A stretch of DNA of 16,894 nt. Origin: CALLVY01 sp937899855 (GTDB lineage Bacteria > Bacteroidota > Bacteroidia > Chitinophagales > Saprospiraceae). The notes below the pieces were generated by a model. The model did not search any database. It was not told the DNA's origin and saw only the letters and a list, made by a program, of their open reading frames with translations. The position numbers and the translations under genes are program-made. Location of the stretch: NCBI GenBank assembly GCA_039820405.1, contig JBCBQC010000121.1, forward strand, positions 1 through 16,894, given 5' to 3'. Positions 1 through 7,182 of the stretch are shown piece by piece. Position 1 is the first letter of the stretch; each line of letters starts with the position of its first letter.

Positions 1-2
1 AC

Positions 3-215
3 AAAAAGTATGGCATCCGAGCAAAAGGGAAACAAAATATTGAAACGGGTGAATTGGATACGAAATCTCTCAAACTTATTAAATTAATTGACTATCAACC
101 TAAATTCGATAGTAAATATTTGGGGCGATTAATTTCTAAAGCCAAGAAGAATTGGCAAACCATTAATGATGTGGATGGTTGGCTACGGGATTTAAGAGGA
201 GGTTATGAAGCATAA
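3..215 (+). CDS. C-terminal part of an antitoxin-like protein (partial)
   Basis: This open frame runs in from the left edge and ends at TAA 213-215, giving 70 visible residues, so the true start lies outside the window. The end of the protein, with Trp-Gln-Thr-Ile-Asn-Asp-Val-Asp-Gly-Trp-Leu and then Leu-Arg-Gly-Gly-Tyr-Glu-Ala, resembles the C-termini of short antitoxins encoded directly before PIN-domain toxins. That resemblance is from memory of such families, not from a search. The next ORF starts inside it (ATG 205, overlap 11 bp), as is usual for toxin-antitoxin pairs. Base composition is clearly more AT-rich than the genes from 593 onward, which suggests transfer. Another small DNA-binding or unknown protein cannot be excluded. 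Confidence 0.55.
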   Translation, partial: KKYGIRAKGKQNIETGELDTKSLKLIKLIDYQPKFDSKYLGRLISKAKKNWQTINDVDGWLRDLRGGYEA

Positions 216-372
216 CAGTGTTTTATTAGATAGCAGCATAACCCATTTTGTCACTTCTGATAGTCGATCAAAAAATACATTAAATACTTTGAGAACGGGG
301 ACTACCCCTAAATTTGATATTATTGATATTCAGACTCCATACCATCAAACATTTGGAATTTTAGATTTGTGA
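205..372 (+). pseudogene. Internally deleted PIN-domain toxin remnant (VapC-like)
   Basis: The frame is ATG 205 to TGA 370-372, 55 residues. An AGGAGG at 197-202 lies only 2 bases before the ATG, and the start overlaps the upstream antitoxin-like gene. Residues 5-12 (SVLLDSSI) look like the first strand of a PIN domain, carrying the first catalytic Asp. Residues 13-21 (THFVTSDSR) look like the C-terminal PIN motif with the late acidic residue, followed by a typical closing strand (FDIIDI). A PIN domain is normally about 120-140 residues, so roughly 80-100 residues with the central acidic residues are missing, and the two ends are joined in frame. It should lack nuclease activity. Alternatively it is an unrelated small protein, but the position after an antitoxin-like gene supports the toxin-remnant reading. 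Confidence 0.5.
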
Positions 373-592
373 TTCCATGGATACGGCTGGTAAAAACTTA
401 AAATAGTAATAAACGCCTTCCCCTTAGCAAGCGATTGCTCAGAAGATAAAGGGGACACCTCCTGACTTGAACCACTGTGACTAGGGGCCCAAGAGCCCTC
501 TTTTCTAAACTTCCACAATTTTTCAAAAAAACTTTACTTTTCCACTAACCCTTTTCGCCAGTGGTGCGATAGTAGGGGTAAAAAGGATTACA
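373..592 (+). other. Leader region upstream of the sigma factor operon
   Basis: No convincing ORF lies in this stretch between the toxin remnant and the sigma factor gene. It marks the change from AT-rich to GC-rich DNA. It holds a terminator-like hairpin at 484-504, a near match to the Bacteroidota -7 element (TACTTTTC, 535-542; consensus TAnnTTTG) and a small inverted repeat, CCACT 542-546 with AGTGG 560-564, 13 bases apart, between the possible promoter and the ATG at 593. The promoter and operator readings are weak. Confidence 0.3.
484..504 (+). terminator. Possible rho-independent terminator
   Basis: GGGGC (484-488) can pair with GCCCT (495-499), including one G-U pair, across a 6-base loop, followed by CTTTT. 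The stem is short and the T run modest. Its place between the toxin remnant and the sigma operon is sensible. Confidence 0.3.
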
Positions 593-1156
593 ATGCCATA
601 CGGAAAACAAAGCTCGGACGAAACCTTACGCCAGGGATGCCTGCGGGGGGATCGGCTGGCCCAACAGGCATTGTACCAAAAATACTACGGCAAGTTGCTC
701 GGTATCCCGATGCGCTACACCCAGGATCGCGAGGAGGCACGGGCCTTGCTCAATCAGGCCTTCCTGAAAATCTTTACGGCCCTGCCCCAGTATCGGGAGG
801 AGGGCTCCTTCGCCGGCTGGCTGTCGACCATTACCTTTCGCGTGACGATCGACCATTTCCGCAAGACGTCGCGCCAGCAACAAGTATCGACCACCACTCC
901 CCCCGTGGCTCCCGCGGTCCGCAATGAGATCGAGGCGCAGTTGGAAGCCGAAGACATTTTCAAACACATCCAACAATTGCCCGAAGCCCTGCGCCTCGTA
1001 TTCAGCCTCTACGTCATCGACGGGTACAAACACGAAGAAATCGCCCAATTGCTCGACATTACCCCGGGCAACAGCAAGTGGCGGCTGGCCAAAGCGCGGG
1101 AGTCGCTCCGGGCCACGCTGGGTAAATTTTATCACCGCAACCGAACGTCCAAATGA
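593..1156 (+). CDS. ECF-type RNA polymerase sigma factor
   Basis: This 187-residue protein has the size and two-domain layout of group 4 (ECF) sigma factors. Sigma region 2 spans about residues 23-92 and contains the acidic/aromatic segment around EARALLNQAFLKIF and the GSFAGWLSTITFRVTIDHFRK stretch that contacts the -10 region. Region 4 spans about 121-173, with a helix-turn-helix at about 146-172 (KHEEIAQLLDITPGNSKWRL). It directs RNA polymerase to a small set of promoters, usually after an envelope signal. The stop overlaps the ATG of the next gene (ATGA, 1153-1156), so the two are translationally coupled, as expected for a sigma/anti-sigma pair. The ATG at 593 follows an A-rich leader. 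The regulon is unknown, but the next four genes are the obvious candidates. Confidence 0.93.
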   Translation: MPYGKQSSDETLRQGCLRGDRLAQQALYQKYYGKLLGIPMRYTQDREEARALLNQAFLKIFTALPQYREEGSFAGWLSTITFRVTIDHFRKTSRQQQVSTTTPPVAPAVRNEIEAQLEAEDIFKHIQQLPEALRLVFSLYVIDGYKHEEIAQLLDITPGNSKWRLAKARESLRATLGKFYHRNRTSK

Positions 1157-1806
1157 AGGAGCAAGATCATTTTTGGGAAGGGGAAGTCCGACGGAACGTC
1201 ACGGAACACGAGTTCGAGTTCGAGCCGGTGGCCTGGGAGGAAATGTCCCAACTGCTGGACCAAACCGCCCTCCCCCCACAGCCGCCCGCCGCCCACCCGG
1301 TGTCCGACCTAGGCCGGATCGCCTACTGGAAACCCTTCCTGCTGATCCTCCTCGGTGTGGGACTACTGAGCCTGCTTTACCTCCGCCCAACGCCCACTCC
1401 ACCAAGCACTGGTGAGCGGCGCGTACCCGCCCCCAGCAATACCCTACCCCCAGCCGTCGCCCCGGTGCCGGCAGCAACAAAAAATAAAACCAACAGCAGC
1501 TTGACGGAGGAAACATGGAGCTATCCAACTACCCCAACCGCTCCTCCCCAACTACTCCCGGGGCCCCCAAAATCCGTAAGCACTACTGATCAAGCAGCCA
1601 CTACCGCAACGACCGACCCCACTCCAAAAACGACTCCGGTGCCCCCGCGCCCCGGAAGTCCCCTGGCGCCCTTACCGCGGCAGCGTACGATTCCCCTCCT
1701 GGCTCTGCCAAGGGTCCCGATCAGTCCCACACTGAAATTGCTCCCGCCCCCCAAACGACAACGGGATCCCCGAAAACTGTACCCGGACGTAATCGAAAAC
1801 TATTAA
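1153..1806 (+). CDS. Single-pass membrane protein, putative anti-sigma factor
   Basis: This 217-residue protein starts inside the stop codon of the sigma factor gene. Residues 1-57 are hydrophilic and presumably cytoplasmic; they include an acidic/aromatic patch (EFEFEPVAWEEMSQLLD, about 20-36) of a kind seen in proteins encoded next to ECF sigma factors in Bacteroidota. One membrane helix lies at about 58-77 (YWKPFLLILLGVGLLSLLYL). Residues 80-217 are very rich in Pro and Thr and would form an extended periplasmic tail ending in RKLYPDVIENY. No zinc-binding anti-sigma motif and no FecR domain is visible. The anti-sigma role rests on position and topology. It could instead be another envelope component co-expressed with the sigma factor. 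Confidence 0.7.
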   Translation: MKEQDHFWEGEVRRNVTEHEFEFEPVAWEEMSQLLDQTALPPQPPAAHPVSDLGRIAYWKPFLLILLGVGLLSLLYLRPTPTPPSTGERRVPAPSNTLPPAVAPVPAATKNKTNSSLTEETWSYPTTPTAPPQLLPGPPKSVSTTDQAATTATTDPTPKTTPVPPRPGSPLAPLPRQRTIPLLALPRVPISPTLKLLPPPKRQRDPRKLYPDVIENY

Positions 1807-1817
1807 AACCAAACGCG

Positions 1818-2555
1818 ATGACAAACCTAATAAAGATACCCACCCTCTTTTTCACCCTGTGCTGCCTGTTCCTGGCGCCCCCCACCGAGGCCCAGCAGGC
1901 TGGCCCCCAGAGTCGCTGGGTCGTCGGCGCCCACGTCGGCTTTCCCCTCATCCTGGACCAAGGCAGCTACCTAGACGAGGAAACCGATGCTTTTTTTGTC
2001 GATGGCCTGGTCCACTTTCGCCTTTTTCGCCGGTTGGGGTTTACCGCCAACCTGGGCCACAGCCGACAGCAAAGCAACGGTAGTATTTCCGTCAGCCCTA
2101 GCGCTCTCCGACCTACGATATTGATTAACCGAGATATTTTCATCTACTATACCCACCTCACCGTCGGTCCCAAATTCAACTTCCGTCTGGGACAGGGCGA
2201 CCTGGGCTTGGGAATACGATTTGGGGCATTTCTACGACAGCCTCACGTTCGTGCCGTTTCGACCAATAACCGGGCGTACAACGTAAAATACCGCTACGAA
2301 CAAACCTCAGCTACGGCCCTGAGTCTGGACTATACTTACTGGCCGCAAGCTAAATTTGGCTTTTTCTCCGGTCTGGAAATCATGACGGAAGGAAATCTGG
2401 CCGTTGGTCGAGTGTCATCGGGGGAGGCCGTTAATGCCCCTCTAGAGACGGTTTACTCCGACACCGATCTGAACGTTTTGGACGCACTTGGCCCCAACTT
2501 AACCTCTACCAATTGGGTCAACCTGAAATTTGGTTTGGTGTACCGACTAAACTGA
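1818..2555 (+). CDS. Exported outer-membrane beta-barrel-like protein
   Basis: This 245-residue protein has a signal peptide with a hydrophobic core at about 8-20 and probable cleavage at TEA|QQ near residue 25. The mature part alternates short amphipathic, aromatic-rich strands (FRLFRRLGFTANLGHS, YYTHLTVGPKFNFRLG, WVNLKFGLVYRLN) separated by polar loops, which fits an 8- to 12-stranded outer-membrane barrel. It starts 11 bases after the putative anti-sigma gene, so it is probably in the same transcript and may report on or respond to envelope state. Exact family not recognised. A periplasmic beta-sandwich is less likely. Confidence 0.7.
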   Translation: MTNLIKIPTLFFTLCCLFLAPPTEAQQAGPQSRWVVGAHVGFPLILDQGSYLDEETDAFFVDGLVHFRLFRRLGFTANLGHSRQQSNGSISVSPSALRPTILINRDIFIYYTHLTVGPKFNFRLGQGDLGLGIRFGAFLRQPHVRAVSTNNRAYNVKYRYEQTSATALSLDYTYWPQAKFGFFSGLEIMTEGNLAVGRVSSGEAVNAPLETVYSDTDLNVLDALGPNLTSTNWVNLKFGLVYRLN

Positions 2556-2583
2556 GCTTTTTTGCCTTAAAAATCAAAGACCT

Positions 2584-3321
2584 ATGAAATATACTTATTA
2601 TCTGCTCCTACTGAGCTTGTTTTACGGCTTAGGGCCAGCCTCCGGTACGGCTCAGACCGCCGAACGGAAATGGCAAATGGGCTTGGGCTTTGGTGTCCTG
2701 GCCAGTGTCAACAGTAGTGATCCGCTACAAGTGGGACCGGGAGCCCAGGCGGGCTTGTGGTTCGCACGACGGCTCCATCCCCATCACGCCTTACAGCTAT
2801 CACTGGTTTACCAGGAAATCAGTGGCTACCCCTTCCGACAAGTGACCGCCCGGGAGGCCTTTTATCCCAACGAATACCAACAGGTGATCGAAAGCAATAC
2901 ACTATCCGGCTTGTCCTACCTCAAAACCGACCTGAGCTGGATTTATCGGTGGTCTAAACAAAGCCCTTGGACGTTTGGGTTGGGTGTACAGGTAGCCTAC
3001 CTGACCGATTGGCGGGCTGGCCAGGAAGAATTAGCCTACGTCATCAATAGTACGCTAAAAGTCACCGAAACCTCCTTGGGAGGTGGCCAAACCTCAACGG
3101 CTACCCGTCACATAGGAAACCGTTTTGTTAGTTCGGACGAATTCCATCGTTTTGACTTGGGTGGTCAAGTACACGTGACCTATCGCTTGACCAAGGGCCT
3201 CCGACTTCGGACTGGTGTTTATCAGGGGTTGAGGGAAGTACTGGTCGGCGACCTGTTTGCCGATCATCAGGACTATCGCGTGCGTTACCTCTCCCTGGGT
3301 TTACAAATTCGATTGCACTAA
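2584..3321 (+). CDS. Exported outer-membrane beta-barrel-like protein
   Basis: This 245-residue protein has a signal peptide (core LLLLSLFYGLG) and a probable cleavage site GTA|QT near residue 23. Beta-strand-like segments with aromatic girdle residues recur (WQMGLGFGVLASV, WTFGLGVQVAYLTDW, FDLGGQVHVTYRLTKGLRLRTGVYQG) and the chain ends in a strand, LSLGLQIRLH. This fits a small outer-membrane barrel of the 'outer membrane beta-barrel protein' type common in Bacteroidota. It follows the previous gene by 28 bases. The two neighbours have equal length, but no clear residue-level similarity is seen beyond the barrel pattern, so duplication is not claimed. Function unknown. Confidence 0.72.
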   Translation: MKYTYYLLLLSLFYGLGPASGTAQTAERKWQMGLGFGVLASVNSSDPLQVGPGAQAGLWFARRLHPHHALQLSLVYQEISGYPFRQVTAREAFYPNEYQQVIESNTLSGLSYLKTDLSWIYRWSKQSPWTFGLGVQVAYLTDWRAGQEELAYVINSTLKVTETSLGGGQTSTATRHIGNRFVSSDEFHRFDLGGQVHVTYRLTKGLRLRTGVYQGLREVLVGDLFADHQDYRVRYLSLGLQIRLH

Positions 3322-3336
3322 AAAATAAAAACCATC

Positions 3337-4050
3337 ATGAAAACTTACCTTCACTGCTTGTTCCTACTGCTCCTTTGCTCGGCCTGCCATCCAACGGATG
3401 AGCTCGAACTATTGGTCGAACAAGACCTTACTCCACTTTTTGTTAGTGGACAAATCAAAGGACCCGATGAAGCTGCTTTTTCGGATTTTAGGATTGACTT
3501 TAGTACCATCGATGCGCTCACCCAAACCTCCTCCTGGCATGGCAACGTTTCCGAAGGCGAACTGGGCAGTACCTACCTCTTCCGGCATTTCGATACTTCC
3601 CTACCCTTTATCAGCTCCGACTTTGGTTTGCAGTTTTGGTCCGCCACTCTCCCCAGTGACCGCGACTGGACCCCGGAGGAATTAGACGCCTTCTTTAGCA
3701 TCGGCACTCAGTTTGACTTTGGACAGGGGCCAGGCAAAGTAGAAATATCGCTCCATCTGCCATTAGGTGGTCCCTACCAACGCGAACTCTCCCGCCCCTC
3801 CTTCTTAGCTGATCCCCAGGGCAGCTTAGAAATCGTATCCGTGAGCGACTACGAGTACCAACTCCTCTTGGGAGGGGCCGTACCGCGGAGCTTTGGCAAA
3901 CTCATCCAGGCCCGCTTCTCCGGGCAAATCGGCCTCTACGATCAGGAAGCGGACTATTGGGATGGTGACCCCAATTTTTTCCAAACCGATGAGGTCGTCG
4001 AACTGCGGGATTGCGAGTTGGTCTTTTACTTGGAATACGGCCGCGATTGA
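3337..4050 (+). CDS. Putative lipoprotein of unknown function
   Basis: This 237-residue protein starts 15 bases after the preceding barrel gene, behind an A-rich leader without a Shine-Dalgarno sequence. The N-terminus has a hydrophobic core followed by LLCSAC, in which Cys17 is the likely lipid-modified residue. The -3 position is Cys rather than the usual Leu, so the lipobox is slightly unusual. The mature part is acidic, starting with a DELELLVEQD segment as often seen in surface-sorted lipoproteins, and is rich in beta-strand and aromatic residues. No family recognised. Its place as last gene of the sigma factor unit suggests an envelope-linked role with the two barrels, perhaps as a partner or surface subunit. 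Confidence 0.65.
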   Translation: MKTYLHCLFLLLLCSACHPTDELELLVEQDLTPLFVSGQIKGPDEAAFSDFRIDFSTIDALTQTSSWHGNVSEGELGSTYLFRHFDTSLPFISSDFGLQFWSATLPSDRDWTPEELDAFFSIGTQFDFGQGPGKVEISLHLPLGGPYQRELSRPSFLADPQGSLEIVSVSDYEYQLLLGGAVPRSFGKLIQARFSGQIGLYDQEADYWDGDPNFFQTDEVVELRDCELVFYLEYGRD

Positions 4051-4095
4051 GCCGGGGGATGATCGGGGCAGCCCATTTTTAATCTATTTTTTTGA

Positions 4096-4103
4096 TATAT
4101 TTG
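4096..4103 (+). promoter_or_regulatory. Bacteroidota-type -7 promoter element (TATATTTG)
   Basis: TATATTTG matches the primary sigma factor consensus TAnnTTTG exactly and lies 45 bases before the ATG at 4149. The -33 region (around 4074-4080, CATTTTT) is weak. A short GGG/CCC hairpin followed by T runs just upstream (about 4064-4093) may end the preceding operon. Confidence 0.5.
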
Positions 4104-4148
4104 CCTTTACACGAGTAGCTTACCGCCTCACTGATCAAAGTAAAGTGC

Positions 4149-4862
4149 ATGTCATCCTCGTTTCCGGGTATCACCAGGCTGTTCCTTTTGTTATTGCTTG
4201 GCCAACAGATGGCCGCACAAAGCTACCACGCCAGTACGCGTAGGATTGGGCAAGCGGATGGACTTTCCAACTACCGGGTCCTGTCCTTCTTATCCGATAC
4301 CGACGGGATGTGGATTGGCACCCAAGACGGACTGAACTTTTTTGATGGCTACGAATGGCGCTACTGGACCAAGGGCAAGGGACATTTTAGGGATGGTCCC
4401 GTCCATTTTTTGCTCAAGGACCAGGCGGGTTATTGCTGGATTTTTCACAACAAGGAACCTACAAATCGCAACCGAATCACTTCGATTGACTTGTTGTCGC
4501 CCGGCCGGGACAGCAGCTTCGAGGTCTACCAAAAGCCCGGGGCAGCCCTTCCCTTTCGGGTCGAAGCCATCCAACACTTTTTTGGCGATGCACAACAGCG
4601 GCTCTACTTCGTTGTCGATCAGGAGGTCTGGATTTATTCCGAGCGGGAACAATTCCGCCGACTCTCCCTAGCTCCGGGTTTTGTCCCACAGCACCGCTTC
4701 GCAGACGGAACCTTTGTCGGCAGCTGGCAACAAAAAGTGACTCTAGCAAGCGCTCGGGGGAGCGGTTGGAAGTACTCGATTACGCCCTCGACGGTACCCC
4801 CTTCCAGGTCCTGGGGGCACACGAGCACTTTTGGGTCTGGCAGTACGGCAAACGCTGTGTGA
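4149..4862 (+). CDS. N-terminal part of a reg_prop/AraC membrane regulator (frame broken)
   Basis: This ORF encodes the export signal and first propeller blades of a large sensor-regulator. The signal peptide has the core LFLLLLLG and a probable cleavage at MAA|QS near residue 24. It is followed by the hallmark opening of two-component-regulator propeller proteins: ADGLSNYRVLSFLSD, then MWIGTQDGLNFFDGYEW. Coding sense is convincing up to about codon 196 (4736). After that the frame reads Ser/Thr/Pro-rich nonsense to the stop at 4862, while the -1 frame carries sensible protein that continues to 6964. Joining the two by a -1 shift at the A5 run 4732-4736 gives one 938-residue protein. The start is the ATG 45 bases behind a TATATTTG element. 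Confidence 0.75.
   Translation: MSSSFPGITRLFLLLLLGQQMAAQSYHASTRRIGQADGLSNYRVLSFLSDTDGMWIGTQDGLNFFDGYEWRYWTKGKGHFRDGPVHFLLKDQAGYCWIFHNKEPTNRNRITSIDLLSPGRDSSFEVYQKPGAALPFRVEAIQHFFGDAQQRLYFVVDQEVWIYSEREQFRRLSLAPGFVPQHRFADGTFVGSWQQKVTLASARGSGWKYSITPSTVPPSRSWGHTSTFGSGSTANAV
4732..4736 (+). other. Frame break at an A5 run inside the propeller regulator
   Basis: Frame 4149 reads SWQQKVTLASARGSG and then loses coding character. Frame -1 from 4736 reads SDSSKRSGERLEVLDYALDG and runs on smoothly. One extra A in the run, or a one-base backward slip of the tRNA on AAA (4734-4736), restores a single frame. Possibilities are a base-calling error in a homopolymer, a true inactivating mutation, or slippage. 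The preceding CAA codon does not re-pair in the -1 frame, so a classic tandem slippery heptamer is absent. Confidence 0.7.
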
Positions 4863-6964
4863 GCTACCGACGCGAAAGCGAAAATGCCCCCCACCAAGCC
4901 CAGGTCCTCGCCCTGCAGGAAGACCGCCTCTCCGCTTTTGCGCTACTCTGCTACCATCCCGAAAAAAAGGAAATCTGGATCAGAAAAGGCGATACCACCT
5001 ACCTGATCAATCGGCAAGAGGAGGTCCGGTACGCCTTCCCCCAAACTGCCCGCTGCGTCGCCCTGGACCGGGACGACAACTATTGGTTTGGCCAGTACGA
5101 AGTGGACCTCCTGCGCTTGCAAAAACAACGCTTCCGCCGACTGCTCCAAAAGGATCAGGCCCGCGCACCCCACGACAAAAGTCACCAGTGTCGGGGAATC
5201 TTCGAACGGTCGGGACAAGTCTACGTGGGTACCTACCAGGGTGTGCGGCGGATCGACCTGGCCGGAGGGGAAGTCTCGTCCTTACCGACTGGAAAAGAGG
5301 CCCTGTTTTGCCTACTGGAAGATCAGAAGAAACGCTTCTGGCTGGCACACAACGATTTGATCCAACTGGATCCGACCCAGCAGAGGGTGGTCCAGCGCTT
5401 GGAAATACCCAGCCGTACCTGGTCGATTTTTGAAGATCGGAACAAACAGCTTTGGCTGGGCAACGAGCGCGGACTTTGCTTTCTGCGGGACGGACGCATC
5501 CAGCCCTTGGAACAGTACAACGAATTTACGAACCTGGCCAAAGCGCTGGTTTTGTTTTTCTTCGAAGACCGCGCTGGCCAAGTCTGGATCGGCAGCAACG
5601 ACGGCCTTTACCAACTCGATCTCAGCAAAGGCATCACGGCGGGTTACGGCCGCCGACAAAGCGCTCCTCAGCAGCTCCCGGCCCAGAACTTTCAGCACAT
5701 GTACCAGGATGCTGATGGCAGCTACTGGTTGGCGACCGGAGATGCGGGCCTGCTCCATTGGAACCCCAACACTAAGGCCCTGACCCAGTACGATAAAAAG
5801 TGGGGGATGCTGACCGATAACACCTACTCGGTCTACGAGGATGACTTCGGCTACCTGTGGATGAGCAGCTTCAATGGTTTGATCCGCTTTCACAAGGCGA
5901 CCGAAACCGTACAGTTTTTCCACGAGGAAGACGGCATCACCTACGACGAATTCAACCGCATTTCGCATTATCAGGCGGAGGATGGCCAATTGTTTTTTGG
6001 TAGCCAAAACGGCATCACCGCTCTTCAGCCCCGCGACTTTTTGGTAGACCACACCCAAGGTCCCGAATTCCGCCTCCGAGTTGAGCACATCTCGGTCATC
6101 AGCAAAAATATCCGCAGGGATTACTGGGCCGACGGCTCCCCCATCGACCTCACCGCTCTGCCCGCCAGCACCAGCAGCATCGACTTGGAGCTTCGCGGGT
6201 CCAATTCCTTCTGGTCCGGCAATGTGGCCCTACACCACGCCCTGGAACGCCTCGATGGCCGGGCACCCCTCAGCTCCCGGGAAAAGGTGACCTATCGCCA
6301 CCACATCGAACTGTTCGAGCTGCTACCCGGCCGCTACCGCCTCCGGGTGAGGGCCATTCAAAAAAACGGCAAGCAGCTGGGCGAGGAGCTGGAAATCGCC
6401 CTCCGCATTCGCCCTCCCATTTACCAAACCACCTGGTTCTGGGCCCTCGTCCTGCCGCTCCTGCTGCTCGGCATCGTCGGTTTTATTCGCTGGCGCACCG
6501 CCCGACTCAAAGCGCAAAAAGTCGCGCTGGAAGCACTCGTGACGGAGCGGACCAGCCAAATTTTAAAAAAACAACGGACCATTGATAACCAGGTCCAGCT
6601 CATCGAATCGATGAAAACCCTCCTCAGCGAGCGCGAAGAGGCCTGGCTGGAACGCTTCCGATCGATCGTCCTCGAACGCCTGTCCGACCCCGGCCTCTAC
6701 CTACCCGACATCATCAAGGAGATGGACATCAGCCGCACCGCCTTTTACGAGAAAGTAAAAAGCCTCACCCATATGACCCCCAATCAGTACATTCAGGAGT
6801 TGCGCCTCCGCCGGGCCAAGGAACTGCTCGAAGGAGGACAGGTCGGCACCGTCAAGGAAGTCGCCCAGGCGGTAGGGATCAAGGAGGCCAAATACTTCTC
6901 CAAACGCTTTAAGGAACGCTACGGGATTTTGCCCTCCGCCTACCTCCGAGAACTGCGCGATTAG
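4766..6964 (+). CDS. Main part of a reg_prop/Y_Y_Y membrane regulator with AraC-type HTH
   Basis: The open frame is given from TTG 4766 (732 residues), but the coding frame extends back to the frame break at 4736, and the true start is most likely ATG 4149. Residues 1-430 continue the periplasmic beta-propeller, with recurring blades such as QLWLGNERGLCFL, QVWIGSNDGLYQLDL and YLWMSSFNGLIRF. A Y_Y_Y-type beta-sandwich follows at about 440-550 (LLPGRYRLRVRA). One membrane helix lies at about 555-576, a short coiled coil at about 577-630, and an AraC-family double helix-turn-helix at about 635-730 (ISRTAFYEKVKSLTHMTPNQY; VKEVAQAVGIKEAKYFSKRF). There is no HisKA, HATPase or receiver domain. It should act as a one-component, membrane-anchored transcription factor, comparable in concept to SusR of Bacteroides. 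Ligand and targets are unknown. Confidence 0.85.
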   Translation: MEVLDYALDGTPFQVLGAHEHFWVWQYGKRCVSYRRESENAPHQAQVLALQEDRLSAFALLCYHPEKKEIWIRKGDTTYLINRQEEVRYAFPQTARCVALDRDDNYWFGQYEVDLLRLQKQRFRRLLQKDQARAPHDKSHQCRGIFERSGQVYVGTYQGVRRIDLAGGEVSSLPTGKEALFCLLEDQKKRFWLAHNDLIQLDPTQQRVVQRLEIPSRTWSIFEDRNKQLWLGNERGLCFLRDGRIQPLEQYNEFTNLAKALVLFFFEDRAGQVWIGSNDGLYQLDLSKGITAGYGRRQSAPQQLPAQNFQHMYQDADGSYWLATGDAGLLHWNPNTKALTQYDKKWGMLTDNTYSVYEDDFGYLWMSSFNGLIRFHKATETVQFFHEEDGITYDEFNRISHYQAEDGQLFFGSQNGITALQPRDFLVDHTQGPEFRLRVEHISVISKNIRRDYWADGSPIDLTALPASTSSIDLELRGSNSFWSGNVALHHALERLDGRAPLSSREKVTYRHHIELFELLPGRYRLRVRAIQKNGKQLGEELEIALRIRPPIYQTTWFWALVLPLLLLGIVGFIRWRTARLKAQKVALEALVTERTSQILKKQRTIDNQVQLIESMKTLLSEREEAWLERFRSIVLERLSDPGLYLPDIIKEMDISRTAFYEKVKSLTHMTPNQYIQELRLRRAKELLEGGQVGTVKEVAQAVGIKEAKYFSKRFKERYGILPSAYLRELRD

Positions 6965-6991
6965 CCCTTTGGGCCCCTCTTTCAAGCCTGT

Positions 6992-7032
6992 TTTGGATAA
7001 TTCCCCCCCTAATTTGGACAATTCTCCCCCCC
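6992..7032 (+). repeat. Two-copy direct repeat TTTGGAyAATTC + C run
   Basis: Copy 1 is at 6992-7009 (TTTGGATAATTC followed by a C run), copy 2 at 7013-7032 (TTTGGACAATTC, then T and a C run). The copies start 21 bases apart, about two helical turns, so a dimeric or double-HTH regulator could contact both from one face. The neighbouring AraC-type regulator is an obvious candidate binder, but that is inference. Confidence 0.6.
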
Positions 7033-7149
7033 ACAGCTATTGGCTTTGCCCCCGAATTTGAGCTTATTTGCATAGCCGTTATTGCCCAGACTCCCTCCAA
7101 CTTCCAAAGGACAACTGGCAATGATTTTCAAGAGAGATCAATAGATATC

Positions 7150-7182
7150 CCCCGCAAAACTATATCCAAACCTCTTGCGGGG
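7150..7182 (+). repeat. Inverted repeat CCCCGCAA ... TTGCGGGG with alternative hairpin
   Basis: CCCCGCAA (7150-7157) and TTGCGGGG (7175-7182) form a perfect 8-bp stem with a 17-base loop. The GGGG at 7179-7182 can instead pair with CCCC at 7186-7189 (AAG loop), so two mutually exclusive hairpins are possible in a leader transcript. It lies about 100 bases before the ATG at 7286. Confidence 0.5.

Noticed and set aside
626..1135. 169-codon minus-strand ORF
   Set aside because: Antisense to the clear ECF sigma factor gene, with no independent support.
5312..6088. 258-codon minus-strand ORF
   Set aside because: Lies wholly opposite the propeller-AraC gene, shows no domain features, and is explained as an antisense shadow of GC-rich codons.
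7150..7182. Inverted repeat as a mobile-element end or invertible switch
   Set aside because: Only 8-bp arms 17 bases apart, no recombinase or transposase gene and no target duplication seen.
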